DNA from: Treponema saccharophilum DSM 2985 | GTDB taxonomy: Bacteria > Spirochaetota > Spirochaetia > Treponematales > Treponemataceae | Direction: 5' to 3' | Assembly: GCF_000255555.1 (NCBI RefSeq) | Contig: NZ_AGRW01000036.1 | Coordinates: forward strand, 1 to 64,000 | Length of the DNA stretch: 64,000 nucleotides | Shown: one piece after another, positions 39,504 to 49,052 of the stretch | How positions within the stretch are numbered: the first letter of the stretch is position 1 | Layout: each line of letters begins with the position of its first letter | Translations under genes and position numbers: made by a program | The notes under the pieces: model-generated | What the model was told of the DNA's origin: nothing | Databases searched by the model: none | Seen by the model: the letters and a program-made list of their open reading frames with translations, nothing else

Positions 39504-42500
39504 ATGTCCTTCAAGAAATTCCGCATGGCGACATTCACATTCCTCACCGCGATTCTTGCGGCAACTGCGGAGAGCGGCGCGAAGCCGACTCTCGGCGGCA
39601 TAGACGCGCTCATCGAGTCGAAGGACTACAACGCCGCGCTCATGATGGCGTCCGAATACATGAAATCGAACCCGCAGGACTTCGACAGGGCGCAGAAGAG
39701 AATCGAGCGGATAATGAAGGAGAGGCTCTCGTTCGACGAGAAGGCGGAGATGCTCGCCGACACGATGAAGAACGACAGCGAGAACGACGAGCACAAGATG
39801 GACCTGATTCTCGAGCTCGAGAACGCGGAGACGAACCAGACCGAACCGGCGCAGGAGCTTACGAGGCAGGCGCGGAAGACGCTCGCGCTCAAATTCTACA
39901 TCGCGCGGTACAACTCCATAATGAAAAGCGGCTACGCCCTAGTGCGGGACGGGGACTACGGCGGCGCGACAGAGAAATTCCGGGAAGGATTCACCCTCAA
40001 GCCGAACGACACGGACAGGACGTTCGACGCGGAGCATCCCGACGGGGTTCCCGTCGTCTATGCCGACGACATAACGGTTCCCGTCGCCGAAACGATGGGG
40101 CGGATAGAGGAATCGCTTCCCGCGATGACGGACATAATCGAACGGTGCCAGCGCTCCTACGAATCGTTCATGGGCGCGATGAAGGCGGCGGATTTTGCCG
40201 CGGCGAAAAAAGCGCAGGGCGGCGTCGCCGAATCGTTCGGGGAGCTTGCAAAATGGAGGGAAAATCTCATCGAGGAGGTCGGGCGCCTGAAGGAAATCGA
40301 CAAAACCGCGAACGAGAGGAACCCGCTCCTCGCGGGCTTCAGCTACATCACGTTCACGCTCGGCTTCGTGACGGGCGACGACAACGAGAAGTCCACGGGA
40401 ATTCTCGGAACGCTCGACTCGTTCTGGAACACGCGCGTCGAGTCGATGAAGGACGAGGCGTATTCGCTCATCCGCGAGCGCTTCGCCTCCATCAAGGAAA
40501 ACCTCCCCATCGGGCGGATACGGGAGCTGTCGCCGCTGATTGCGGAACAGAAGGAGCTCGCATCCTCCGTCCCCGTCCTCGCGGAAATCGGAAAGGAAAT
40601 CCACGCGCTGCACTCGCTCGTGAAGACGGACGACGGAAGGGAAATCGGAAAGCTGTTCACGGAATACGGGAAGTCGCTCGACTTCGCCGTCCGATTCGCG
40701 GGAACGCTGTCGAAGATACTCGACGAGACGGAGATTCTGTCCGACGAGGAGCTTGTCAGGGACGCGGCGGACATCGAGGACGGGAATTTCGTCGAGGGGG
40801 ACGAATTTTTCAGGCACCACGTCGGCTCGGCGCTCAGGTACGGGCAGTTCCTGGCGGCGGCGGACAAGGACGACGGCTATATCAAAACGGAGCAGGCGCG
40901 CGAGGACGGGTTCTTCGCGGAGACGGACACATCGCACCGCCAGAAAATCGGCAGGACGGCGGGCGCGCAGCTTTCCGACGACGTGCTCGACTTCAGGGAC
41001 GCAATCGCGTACGGGCAGGAACTCCGGGCGCTGAACAACAAGGAGGCGGACGAGAACGAGAGGAAGCTCTGGCTCGGGCTTGCGGCGACGGCGGGAGCGA
41101 CTTCGCAGTCGGCAGTCGACGACAGCATGATTCTCATAACGCGGGCGAAAACGCTGATGGATGGAATCGAGGTGAAGAGCGCGCGCATCACGAACGAGGA
41201 CGGCGAGGAGGAGACGCTCACGAAGCGATACCCGTCGGAAGCGCGGACGACCCTCCTCCGCCTTCTTTCGGAGACGGAGGAGAAGAGCGGGCAGCTCAAG
41301 GAATGGCGGAAGCTGCTTTCGGACGGGGAGAAGGTCAGGCCGGAGATTACGAATTTCGGAAGCGGCGTAAAAGCGTTCGACGGCTCGATACGCGAGCTCG
41401 ACGGGATAATCGCCGAAAGCCGGACTATATCATCCGCGGCAGAAAAGCAGATGATGCGCGCGGAGCAGGCACTCAACGAGGCGAAGCTGAACTACGAGAA
41501 GGCGGTCGGCGCGCTCGGCAAGGAGGATTTCACCGAGGCGCGGCGCAGGCTCGAATTCTCGCGGCAGAAATACACGGAAAGCCTCTCTCTGCAGGAATCC
41601 GCGACGATACGGAACGAGAGCGACGAGATTCTCGGCGCGCTCGGCGAGCGGATAGTCCGCGAGGAGAACGAATTCGTCATCAGGGAAGTGCGCGCGCTCA
41701 AGGACGGGGCGCAGGACTCGTTCTACGAGGGCGACTTCGAGCAGGCGGAAAAGAAACTCGTCCGGGCGCAGGCGCGCTGGGCGACGACGAACACGGAAAG
41801 CGACGCGGAAATCGAGAACCTCCTCGACATCGTGCGGACGGCAAGGACGATGCAGACGGGGCGGAAGCTTTCCCCGTCCGACCCGCTCTACTCCGACATG
41901 TCGCAGCTTCTCAGCGCGGCGACCCAGCTCTACGGCGAGGGCGAGAAGCTGCTGAAGAAAGGAAGGAAAACGGACGCGGATGAAAAGCTCTCGCTGGCGC
42001 AGGAGAAAATCCGGGCGATACAGCAGATATACGCGCTCAACGAGGACGCGGCGCTGCTCTCGCTCAGGATAGAGAAGCTCACCGACCCGAAGGCGTTCGG
42101 CGAGAATTTCCCGGCGAAAGTCAGGCAGGCGGAGGAGATGAAATCCGTAAGGGAACGGCTCGCGGCGCTCGAAAACCTCGAGAGCATAAACCCATCATAC
42201 CCGGGGCTGTCGAAGAAGATTTACGACCTCAAGCTCTCGATAGGGATAATACGGAAACCCGTCACCGACACGACGAAAAAGGATTCCGACGACCTGTACA
42301 ACCGCGCGCTCGCGATATTCAACAGCGCGGGGACGAACCAGGCGCGGCTCCGCGAGGCGACGGGGCTTCTCGACAGGGCAATCGCGCTCAACCCGTCGAA
42401 CAGGAACGCCACGCGGCTCAAGGACCGCATACAAAGCAGGATAGGAGGAACGGCAGTCGCCGTGCTGACGTCGAACGACGAGCAGATGTACCAGCGCGCG

Positions 42501-42629
42501 GTAAACTTCTTCACCGCGGGAAACTATCTCATGGCGGACAGCATACTGAAAACGCTTTTGAAGAACCCGGCGGCGCAAAAATCCGCGAAGATAATGGATT
42601 TGCGTCGGCGCGTGGACAACAGGCTCTGA
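39504..42629 (+). CDS. Large exported helical/TPR-like protein, unknown function
   Basis: A 1041-residue protein with an N-terminal signal peptide (ending near AESGA). It is almost entirely alpha-helical and rich in Glu, Lys and Ala. TPR-like pieces appear near the start (IESKDYNAALMMASEYMK) and near the end (LYNRALAIFNSAGTNQARLREATGLL, then YQRAVNFFTAGNYLMADSIL). The middle (~600-800) contains EDFTEARRRLEF and GDFEQAEKKLVRAQAR, which also read as TPR. I know no named function. It ends 13 bases before the phosphatase gene and the two are almost certainly co-transcribed, so it is a candidate periplasmic partner of that protein. Confidence 0.8.
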   Translation: MSFKKFRMATFTFLTAILAATAESGAKPTLGGIDALIESKDYNAALMMASEYMKSNPQDFDRAQKRIERIMKERLSFDEKAEMLADTMKNDSENDEHKMDLILELENAETNQTEPAQELTRQARKTLALKFYIARYNSIMKSGYALVRDGDYGGATEKFREGFTLKPNDTDRTFDAEHPDGVPVVYADDITVPVAETMGRIEESLPAMTDIIERCQRSYESFMGAMKAADFAAAKKAQGGVAESFGELAKWRENLIEEVGRLKEIDKTANERNPLLAGFSYITFTLGFVTGDDNEKSTGILGTLDSFWNTRVESMKDEAYSLIRERFASIKENLPIGRIRELSPLIAEQKELASSVPVLAEIGKEIHALHSLVKTDDGREIGKLFTEYGKSLDFAVRFAGTLSKILDETEILSDEELVRDAADIEDGNFVEGDEFFRHHVGSALRYGQFLAAADKDDGYIKTEQAREDGFFAETDTSHRQKIGRTAGAQLSDDVLDFRDAIAYGQELRALNNKEADENERKLWLGLAATAGATSQSAVDDSMILITRAKTLMDGIEVKSARITNEDGEEETLTKRYPSEARTTLLRLLSETEEKSGQLKEWRKLLSDGEKVRPEITNFGSGVKAFDGSIRELDGIIAESRTISSAAEKQMMRAEQALNEAKLNYEKAVGALGKEDFTEARRRLEFSRQKYTESLSLQESATIRNESDEILGALGERIVREENEFVIREVRALKDGAQDSFYEGDFEQAEKKLVRAQARWATTNTESDAEIENLLDIVRTARTMQTGRKLSPSDPLYSDMSQLLSAATQLYGEGEKLLKKGRKTDADEKLSLAQEKIRAIQQIYALNEDAALLSLRIEKLTDPKAFGENFPAKVRQAEEMKSVRERLAALENLESINPSYPGLSKKIYDLKLSIGIIRKPVTDTTKKDSDDLYNRALAIFNSAGTNQARLREATGLLDRAIALNPSNRNATRLKDRIQSRIGGTAVAVLTSNDEQMYQRAVNFFTAGNYLMADSILKTLLKNPAAQKSAKIMDLRRRVDNRL

Positions 42630-42642
42630 GGAAAATCACACA

Positions 42643-45600
42643 ATGAAAGGAACGAACGAATCACGCGCGCGGAAAATCGCGTCGAAAATAGCAGCCGCTC
42701 TCGCGGCGCTCACAATCGCGGCGGCCCTCTCCGCCGACATCGCGGGAATCCCCGCAGGAAAACGGCAGCTCTACTGGGAAAAGCCCCGCGCGATAACGAA
42801 GGCGGACTCGCGCTTCCCGCAGGCAGTCTCGTGCGGCGGGAGAATGACGGTATTCTTCGAGGAAATCGACAGCGCGAACAACCGCATGTGGATTTCGGAA
42901 GTCTCGCGGAACGAGGGCGAGCTTTCATGGGGAGAGCCGAGGAGAATCTCCCCGCCGATACGATACGCGGGAGAGGTGCCCGACATACTTTCGGCGGCGG
43001 CGCGGGAGGACGGAACGGTCGCGCTCGCGGCGCAGTCATCCCCGGGCGAGATAACGGTCTACACGTCGGGCGGCGGGGATTTCACGGAATCGAAAATCGA
43101 CTGCGGCGGGAAGGAATTCGCCGGCGGAAGGATTTTCGCGACGGCTCGGGGAACGTTCATGATTTTCGCGTCGCTCGGGGACAGCTCGGCACGGCGCGAG
43201 GACGGATTCTTCTCGATATACGCCGCGGAATCTGCCGACGGGAAAAAATGGTCGCCGCTCTCCCCGTTCGGCGCCGCAAGCGGAATCTCGAACCCGTTCG
43301 TCCCGACGCTCGCGCCGATAAAGCGGGACGGACGGAAAACGGACGCCGTCGTCTTCCAGGGAATCCCGTCGGGGGAGCTTACGGCAGGCTCCGTCTTCCA
43401 GCTCTTCTACGCAGAGAGGAAGGAAGACGGCTCGTGGGAGAACGCCGCGGCGATAACGTCCGGGGCAGGATACCGGAACCAGCGCCCCGCGCTCGCGTTC
43501 GAGGACGACGGAAAGGGCGGCGGGAACGTCCTCGTTTCATGGGAGCGGACGGAGACGACATCGGACAGCGCGCGGATTGTCGTCGCGGAGATTTCAGGCG
43601 GGATGATTTCCGACGCGGAGGAGCTTACGTCACGGGGGGACGCGCACCGCCCGACGTTCTTCGAAAACGGCGGAAAAACCGCCCTCGTCTGGTTCGACGA
43701 CAGGAAGGGAACGGACGGAATCTACATGGCGACGAAAAACGGCTTCCTCTGGACGGAAGAGACGCTCTCCGAGACGAAGACGAATTCGCGGTTCGCCTTC
43801 CCCCTCGTCATGGAAAGCGAGATTGCGTTCGCGTGGGAAGACGACAGCGGGGAGCAGGGGCGCATAACGGTCCTCGAGACGGACAGAAGCTGCGGGAAAC
43901 CGGAAATAATCGCGGAAAGCTTCAGAAAGGGAGAGAGGAGCACGTCTGAAAAAGCCGCCGCACGCGTCTCGCTTCCCGACGACTCGAGCGGGATAGCCGG
44001 GTTCACGTGGATATGGACGCAGGACGAGGACGAGGAGCCGCCGAAGGACGCGTCCAAGCTCGTCCTTCCGGGGAAAAAGCACATCACCTCATATGCGGGC
44101 GGCGACGGAATCTGGTTCTTCAAGGCGCGCGCGCTCGACAACGCGGGGAACTGGTCGGAGCCGGCGTCGCTCAGGTATTGGCGCGACCTCACGCCGCCGC
44201 TTCAGCCCGTCATAAAGGAAGTCGCGGAAGACGAATTCGGGTTCGCGCAATCGAACGACTTCACCATCGAATGGGAGGACGACGAGCGGGACGACGACAT
44301 CGCGGGATACTCGTGGAACATCACGCCCATCGGGGTGCTCGACAAAACGCTCATGGTCAACAAGACGCACCCGCTGAGGGTTCCCGGCGCGACGGTCGAG
44401 AAGCGCGTCTCCGACATGGTTCTGCGGTACACGAAGGAGCGGGAGCTTCAGAAATGGGACAAAAAGTCGAGGCCGCCGCGAAAAATGATGGGGCAGCGGA
44501 AATCAGCGTCGTTCAGGAACCACGAGAACGGGCTTTTCATCTTCTCCGTCTGCGCCATAGACAAGGTCGGGAACATCGGGGAGCCGGCCGACTATCTCAT
44601 CATACTCAACAAGTACCAGCCGCAGACAAAGATTCTGGGCGTCACCCAAAAGACGGACGAATTCGGCACGGTCTCGATTGCGATAACGGGCGAGGGATTC
44701 CTCTACGACGGGACGATTTCGGAAGTCGCGCTCGAGTCGGAAGGCAGGTCCTACCGGTTCACCAAAAAAAACGGGCTCGTAGTCGCGTCGGACTCGCGCA
44801 TCGAGGGAATCTCGCTCCCCGACATGAAGGCGGGAACGTACAGGATAACGGTCACGCACACCGACCGCGGGAAATCGACATGGAAGTCGAGGCTCGTCGT
44901 GACGAAATCCGGGATAATAAAGCACGGCAACCGGTATTTCTTCGAGGCGGAATGGAAGAAGGCGGATGAAAGCGCTGGCGGAATCGGATTCGGAGACCTC
45001 GCGCTCGTCCTCGTCGCCTCGCTCCTCGTCATGTCCACCATAGCGGCGGCGAGGGGGCTTACGGGCACGGTCAGGCAGATGGCGGAAATAAAAGGCGCGA
45101 TAACGGCGATAATGGGAGGAGAGAAAATGCCAATCGAAAAGAAAGAGGAACTCAGGCAGGCGTTCGGGCGGAGGGGAATCAGCCTCAAGGCGAAGCTCTT
45201 CCTTTTCACCACAATCCTCGTCATATCGATTGTATCGCTCGTCGCGGTCTCGCTCGGGCGCAGGCTTTCCGACACGCAGGAAATGACGCTCGCGAAAGGG
45301 CTTCAGGAACGCGTGGACGTCGTCATGGAGAGCATCTCAAGCGGCGTCAGGACATACCTTCCCGAGGGGCTCGAAAAAAGCACCGACATCGCGACGCTGC
45401 CGAACCAGACGGCATATTTCAGCGAGGCTGATTTCGCGACGGTCACGGGCCTTCCCAATTCGGGAGAGAACACGAACATCGACTACGTCTGGGCGTCGAA
45501 CGACCCCGGCATACTCTCGAAAATCGACTCGAAGGAGCTGAACCAGGGCTCGTCACGGCTGTCGAATCCCGACGAGCGGATTTTCTCCATAATCGGGGGG

Positions 45601-47493
45601 CTGAACAAGGAGGCGGTCTCGCAGGTCAGCGACATCTCCGCGGGAATCGCAATCCTGCGCGCGGAAATGGCGGACGAGAAGACGACGGACGGGCGGCGCG
45701 AGGAGATTTCGAGGACGACGACGGAGCTTTACCGCGAGATTGAGCGGAAACTCAACGAGCTGTCGTCTGACGCGAGCGGCTCCGTTCCCCCTTTCAGCAC
45801 GCAGAAGCTCGACCGCTCGCAGCGGACGTACACGTTCTACAAGCCGGTCCTCTACCGGCAGAGCGGCGACGAGGAGACGTTCGTGCGCGCGCTCGTCATG
45901 ATGCAGGTCTCGACGGAGGAGCTCATCGAATCCGTGGACAGGGCGCGGCGCGACATCTTCATCATCGCGGTCGTCATCGCAATCATCGCGATAATCATCG
46001 GCGACATCGCGGCGTTCGCGCTCGCATCGGTCATCGTCAACCCGATAAGGCGGCTCGTCCTCCACGTCAAGAAAATCGGCGAGACGGCGGACAAGGAGGA
46101 GCTTGACGGCGAGGAAATCGAAATAAAAAGCCGCGACGAGATTCGGACGCTCGGCGACGCGGTGAACGACATGACGCGCGGGCTCGTGAAGGCTGCGAAG
46201 GACGAGAAAATCGCCGCGAAAATCCGCGAGGAGAACATCAGGACGCGTGAGGAGGCGGCGCGGGCGCAGGCGGAGGCGGCGGAAGCGCAGGCGCGCGTCC
46301 TCGAGGAACAGGAGAAGGCGCTCGAGGCGCAGAAGATGAACATGGACGGAAAAGCCGTTCAGAACGCCCTGATTCCGCTGAACGCCGGAAGGGACAACAA
46401 GCAGACGACGGCAAGCTACCGCGACAAGGAAATCGACCTCTTCTGCTATTACGAAGGCTCGGACGACGTTTCCGGGGATTTCTTCGACTACAAAAAGCTC
46501 GACGACAGATGGTACGCCGTCATAAAGTGCGACGTCTCCGGCCACGGAATCCCAGCCGCGCTGCTCGTCGCCGTCATCGCCACGATTTTCCGCGAGTATT
46601 TCTCGGACTGGAGCTTCAAGAAGAACGGGACGCGCATAAACGAGCTTGCCGGAAAGCTCAACGAATTCATCGGAAACCTCGGGCTGCGCGGAAAATTCGC
46701 GACGCTTCTCATAGGGCTGTTCGACTCGAAGAACGACGACGTGTACCTCTGCCACGCCGGAGACAGGATTGTGCGCGTGTTCGACGCGGAGAAAAAGCAG
46801 CAGAAGACAATCGAGCTTGACAGCGCGACGAGCGGAATGCCTGCCGCCGGTCAGATAGAGCAATGGATGGTGGACATGAAGGGCGGATATCAGGTCCGCA
46901 AATTCAAGCTCAGGAAGAACGACATCCTCTTCCTCTACACCGACGGCATCGAGGAGGCGCAGAGCTATTTCAAGGACGAGCATTTCAGGAACAGGAAATG
47001 CGGCGAGAAAGTCCACCTCGACAAGGACGGGAAGCACATAAACCACATGCCCGACGAGGAATACGAGGAATTCGGCAACGACAGGATAAAGGAAATCGTC
47101 GAGTGCGTTTTCAACAGGCGGAAATACACGCTCAAAAGATGCCACCCGCAGAACCCGTCGGAGTCGCTCGAATTCGATTTGTCCGCCTGCACGGGAAGCA
47201 CCGAGGACATGATTCTCGCGCTCGCATCAATCGAGAAGGTGTTCCGCATGTACAAGAAGCCGGACGCCCGCGGAAATGTGACGAAGGACGACAAGGGAAA
47301 CATCCGCATCGACGGCGACGGAATCCGCGTCGACAGAAAAATCGACGAATTCCTGTCGCGGACGTTCAGCGGCTACGATTTCTACTGCCGCGACAAGATG
47401 GACATGGGCGAGCAGAACTACCTCTACTACATCAACGTCAACGAGGACAAACAAGCCGACGACCTGACAATATACGCGATAAAAAACCTTTAA
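42643..47493 (+). CDS. Giant transmembrane sensor phosphatase: beta-propeller, Ig-like, receptor, HAMP and SpoIIE/PP2C
   Basis: A 1616-residue protein. Residues ~20-42 are a signal or first helix. ~45-430 read as a sialidase/BNR-like beta-propeller (repeated W-F-D and ALVWFDDRKGTDGIYMA-type strands). ~430-780 hold Ig/Fn3-like segments (DNAGNWSEPASLRYW). Helices follow at ~780-805 and ~850-872, an extracytoplasmic sensor (~875-1100), a helix (~1105-1128), HAMP (NPIRRLVLHVKKIGE), a Glu/Ala coiled coil, and a SpoIIE phosphatase (~1265-1610) with DDVSGDFFDY, CDVSGHGIPAALL and FLYTDGIEEA. It likely dephosphorylates a Ser/Thr-phosphorylated anti-sigma antagonist or similar protein; no rsbV/rsbW homologue is in the window. 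Confidence 0.85.
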   Translation: MKGTNESRARKIASKIAAALAALTIAAALSADIAGIPAGKRQLYWEKPRAITKADSRFPQAVSCGGRMTVFFEEIDSANNRMWISEVSRNEGELSWGEPRRISPPIRYAGEVPDILSAAAREDGTVALAAQSSPGEITVYTSGGGDFTESKIDCGGKEFAGGRIFATARGTFMIFASLGDSSARREDGFFSIYAAESADGKKWSPLSPFGAASGISNPFVPTLAPIKRDGRKTDAVVFQGIPSGELTAGSVFQLFYAERKEDGSWENAAAITSGAGYRNQRPALAFEDDGKGGGNVLVSWERTETTSDSARIVVAEISGGMISDAEELTSRGDAHRPTFFENGGKTALVWFDDRKGTDGIYMATKNGFLWTEETLSETKTNSRFAFPLVMESEIAFAWEDDSGEQGRITVLETDRSCGKPEIIAESFRKGERSTSEKAAARVSLPDDSSGIAGFTWIWTQDEDEEPPKDASKLVLPGKKHITSYAGGDGIWFFKARALDNAGNWSEPASLRYWRDLTPPLQPVIKEVAEDEFGFAQSNDFTIEWEDDERDDDIAGYSWNITPIGVLDKTLMVNKTHPLRVPGATVEKRVSDMVLRYTKERELQKWDKKSRPPRKMMGQRKSASFRNHENGLFIFSVCAIDKVGNIGEPADYLIILNKYQPQTKILGVTQKTDEFGTVSIAITGEGFLYDGTISEVALESEGRSYRFTKKNGLVVASDSRIEGISLPDMKAGTYRITVTHTDRGKSTWKSRLVVTKSGIIKHGNRYFFEAEWKKADESAGGIGFGDLALVLVASLLVMSTIAAARGLTGTVRQMAEIKGAITAIMGGEKMPIEKKEELRQAFGRRGISLKAKLFLFTTILVISIVSLVAVSLGRRLSDTQEMTLAKGLQERVDVVMESISSGVRTYLPEGLEKSTDIATLPNQTAYFSEADFATVTGLPNSGENTNIDYVWASNDPGILSKIDSKELNQGSSRLSNPDERIFSIIGGLNKEAVSQVSDISAGIAILRAEMADEKTTDGRREEISRTTTELYREIERKLNELSSDASGSVPPFSTQKLDRSQRTYTFYKPVLYRQSGDEETFVRALVMMQVSTEELIESVDRARRDIFIIAVVIAIIAIIIGDIAAFALASVIVNPIRRLVLHVKKIGETADKEELDGEEIEIKSRDEIRTLGDAVNDMTRGLVKAAKDEKIAAKIREENIRTREEAARAQAEAAEAQARVLEEQEKALEAQKMNMDGKAVQNALIPLNAGRDNKQTTASYRDKEIDLFCYYEGSDDVSGDFFDYKKLDDRWYAVIKCDVSGHGIPAALLVAVIATIFREYFSDWSFKKNGTRINELAGKLNEFIGNLGLRGKFATLLIGLFDSKNDDVYLCHAGDRIVRVFDAEKKQQKTIELDSATSGMPAAGQIEQWMVDMKGGYQVRKFKLRKNDILFLYTDGIEEAQSYFKDEHFRNRKCGEKVHLDKDGKHINHMPDEEYEEFGNDRIKEIVECVFNRRKYTLKRCHPQNPSESLEFDLSACTGSTEDMILALASIEKVFRMYKKPDARGNVTKDDKGNIRIDGDGIRVDRKIDEFLSRTFSGYDFYCRDKMDMGEQNYLYYINVNEDKQADDLTIYAIKNL

Positions 47494-47494
47494 G

Positions 47495-47944
47495 GGGCAG
47501 GCGCACGCATTGTTTAGCGCGCGTTTTTCTTTATTACATGGAGCGTGCGCACGCAGCTCCCCGCGTTGCGGGGAGTGCGCCATGTCGGGCGATTTCGTGT
47601 CGATTAGCAATTCGGCGGTTTTAGCAAACGTTGCATTTCCGCCACGGGCAGGCACGCATTATTTAACGCGCGTTTTTCTTTATTATTCCGAGCGTGCGCA
47701 CGCAGCTCCCCGCGTTGCGGGGAGTGCGCCTTGATGGGGGCTTTCGTGTCGATTTGCAATTCGTCGGTTTTAGCAAACATCGCATTTCCGCACCGGGCAG
47801 GCACGCATTGTTTAGCGCGCGTTTCTCTTTATTACATGGAGCGTGCGCACGCAGCTCCCCGCGTTGCGGGGAGTGCGCCTTGATGGGGGCTTTCGCGTTG
47901 ATTAACGATTTTCCGTGTTAAGCAAATATCTCAATCTCATCACA
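47495..47944. repeat. Three tandem ~150-bp imperfect repeats with hairpins
   Basis: The stretch 47494-48070 has no gene I can support. Units start at 47495, 47646 and 47795 (151, 149 and 150 bp). Each has GGGCAGGC, a T-rich tract, GAGCGTGCGCACGC and a perfect hairpin CTCCCCGC-GTT-GCGGGGAG; the hairpin region is nearly identical between copies, while the last ~40 bases diverge. A fourth, broken start lies at 47945. Short reading frames across the units share residues between copies only because the DNA does; I do not call them genes. Confidence 0.85.
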
Positions 47945-47963
47945 GGTAGGCACGCGCTCCGCG

Positions 47964-48089
47964 CGTGCCGGAGAACGCCCGTTCCAACTCATAACGCTTA
48001 GGACGCGCAACGGTTCACGGGGCGCACGTGCCGGTGAACGCCCGTTCCAACGCATAGCGACAAGGACGCGTCAAGAATTCACGGGGCGC
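47964..48089. repeat. Two tandem 63-bp repeats at the 3' end of the isomerase gene
   Basis: Copies 47964-48026 and 48027-48089 share CGTGCCGG, GAACGCCCGTTCCAAC and TTCACGGGGCGCA. The second copy overlaps the last six codons of the minus-strand isomerase gene. Confidence 0.8.
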
Positions 48090-48916
48090 ACTATCGAGCG
48101 GACGAACGAGAGGGATGCGGGGACATCCACGACGCCTTCGAATATGAGGAGGGCGTCGGGACATTCCGCTTTTATCCGCGGGAGGAAATCCTTCCAGCCC
48201 ATAATTCCCTGACCGAGGGGAGCGAATTCGAGGTTCCCGTCGCGGACTACGTAATCCTTCAGGTGGAAGCCCGCGATTTTTCCGCGGAACAATTTCATGC
48301 ACCGGTCGAATATATCGGCGCGCTCCTCGTGGTTTCCGATGTGGAGGTAATTGTAGATGTCGACGATGAAGCGGAAATGCTCCAGCCCAGGGTCAATTTC
48401 GTCGGCAAGGCGGCGGAGAAGCTCGGGTTTGTACATGCAATGCCCCCACGCGCCCTCGAGCGCCATGCACACTCCGCTTTCCGCGGCGATTTTCGGCATC
48501 GGGGAGAAAACCTTCTTTACCGCCTGGAACGCCTCCTCCGTCTGGTTTCTCGGATTGTATGTCCATTTGTCGTCGTTGTAGCTTCCCGTCTCGCTGGCGA
48601 CGAATTTTGCCCCGAACGCGGCGGCGTGCCTCAGGTGGTCGGCATATTTTTCCGCACCGGCGCGGACTTTTTTCTCGTCGGAATGTACTGGATTGAAATA
48701 CGCGCCGAGAAGGGGAATCTCGACGCCGTGAGAATTGAACCCATTGCGGATTTCCGACACGACGTCATCGGTGAGCGTCCCCGGATTCCCGCTCTGCCCC
48801 TCGACAGCCTTCGCAATCGCCAGCTGGACGCCGTCGAACCCCCATTCATGCGCGGTCGAGCCGAGCCAGTCGGCGCTCCCCTTCCCGATATCGTGCGGTC
48901 TTATCAGAATTTTCAT
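48071..48916 (-). CDS. Sugar phosphate isomerase/epimerase-type TIM-barrel protein
   Basis: A 281-residue xylose-isomerase-like TIM barrel. Likely metal ligands are seen in order: Glu in CMALEGAWGH, Asp in FIVDIYNYLH, His in GFHLKDYV, Glu in LIFEGVVDV. The family isomerises or epimerises small sugars or inositol derivatives; the substrate cannot be told. GGAG (AAGGAG) precedes the ATG. The C-terminal VRPVNS comes from a 63-bp repeat copy, so the natural end may have been altered. It stands alone on the minus strand. Confidence 0.82.
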   Translation of the reverse strand: MKILIRPHDIGKGSADWLGSTAHEWGFDGVQLAIAKAVEGQSGNPGTLTDDVVSEIRNGFNSHGVEIPLLGAYFNPVHSDEKKVRAGAEKYADHLRHAAAFGAKFVASETGSYNDDKWTYNPRNQTEEAFQAVKKVFSPMPKIAAESGVCMALEGAWGHCMYKPELLRRLADEIDPGLEHFRFIVDIYNYLHIGNHEERADIFDRCMKLFRGKIAGFHLKDYVVRDGNLEFAPLGQGIMGWKDFLPRIKAECPDALLIFEGVVDVPASLSFVRSIVRPVNS

Positions 48917-49052
48917 AAACGAACTCCTTCAAAAAAAAGTAAGCGGCGGAAAGCATGAAACGGACAGCCCGCCGCACCTTCGAAAAACCGATTCTACCAC
49001 ATCGGCGCGCGAGAACCACGTGCAAGTCCCGCCGACTTTGCGCACGATTCCG

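Noticed and set aside
45553-47145. A 530-residue minus-strand frame
   Set aside because: It is a shadow of the SpoIIE phosphatase gene with the same Arg/Asp/Val bias as other shadows.
47510-47921. Short peptides with repeated FSLLHGACARSS across the 150-bp repeats
   Set aside because: The likeness follows from the DNA repeat. No ribosome-binding site or homologue is known and the frames break between copies.
47495-48090. CRISPR array
   Set aside because: Units are 150 bp with only three copies, spacers are not unique and no cas gene is in the window.
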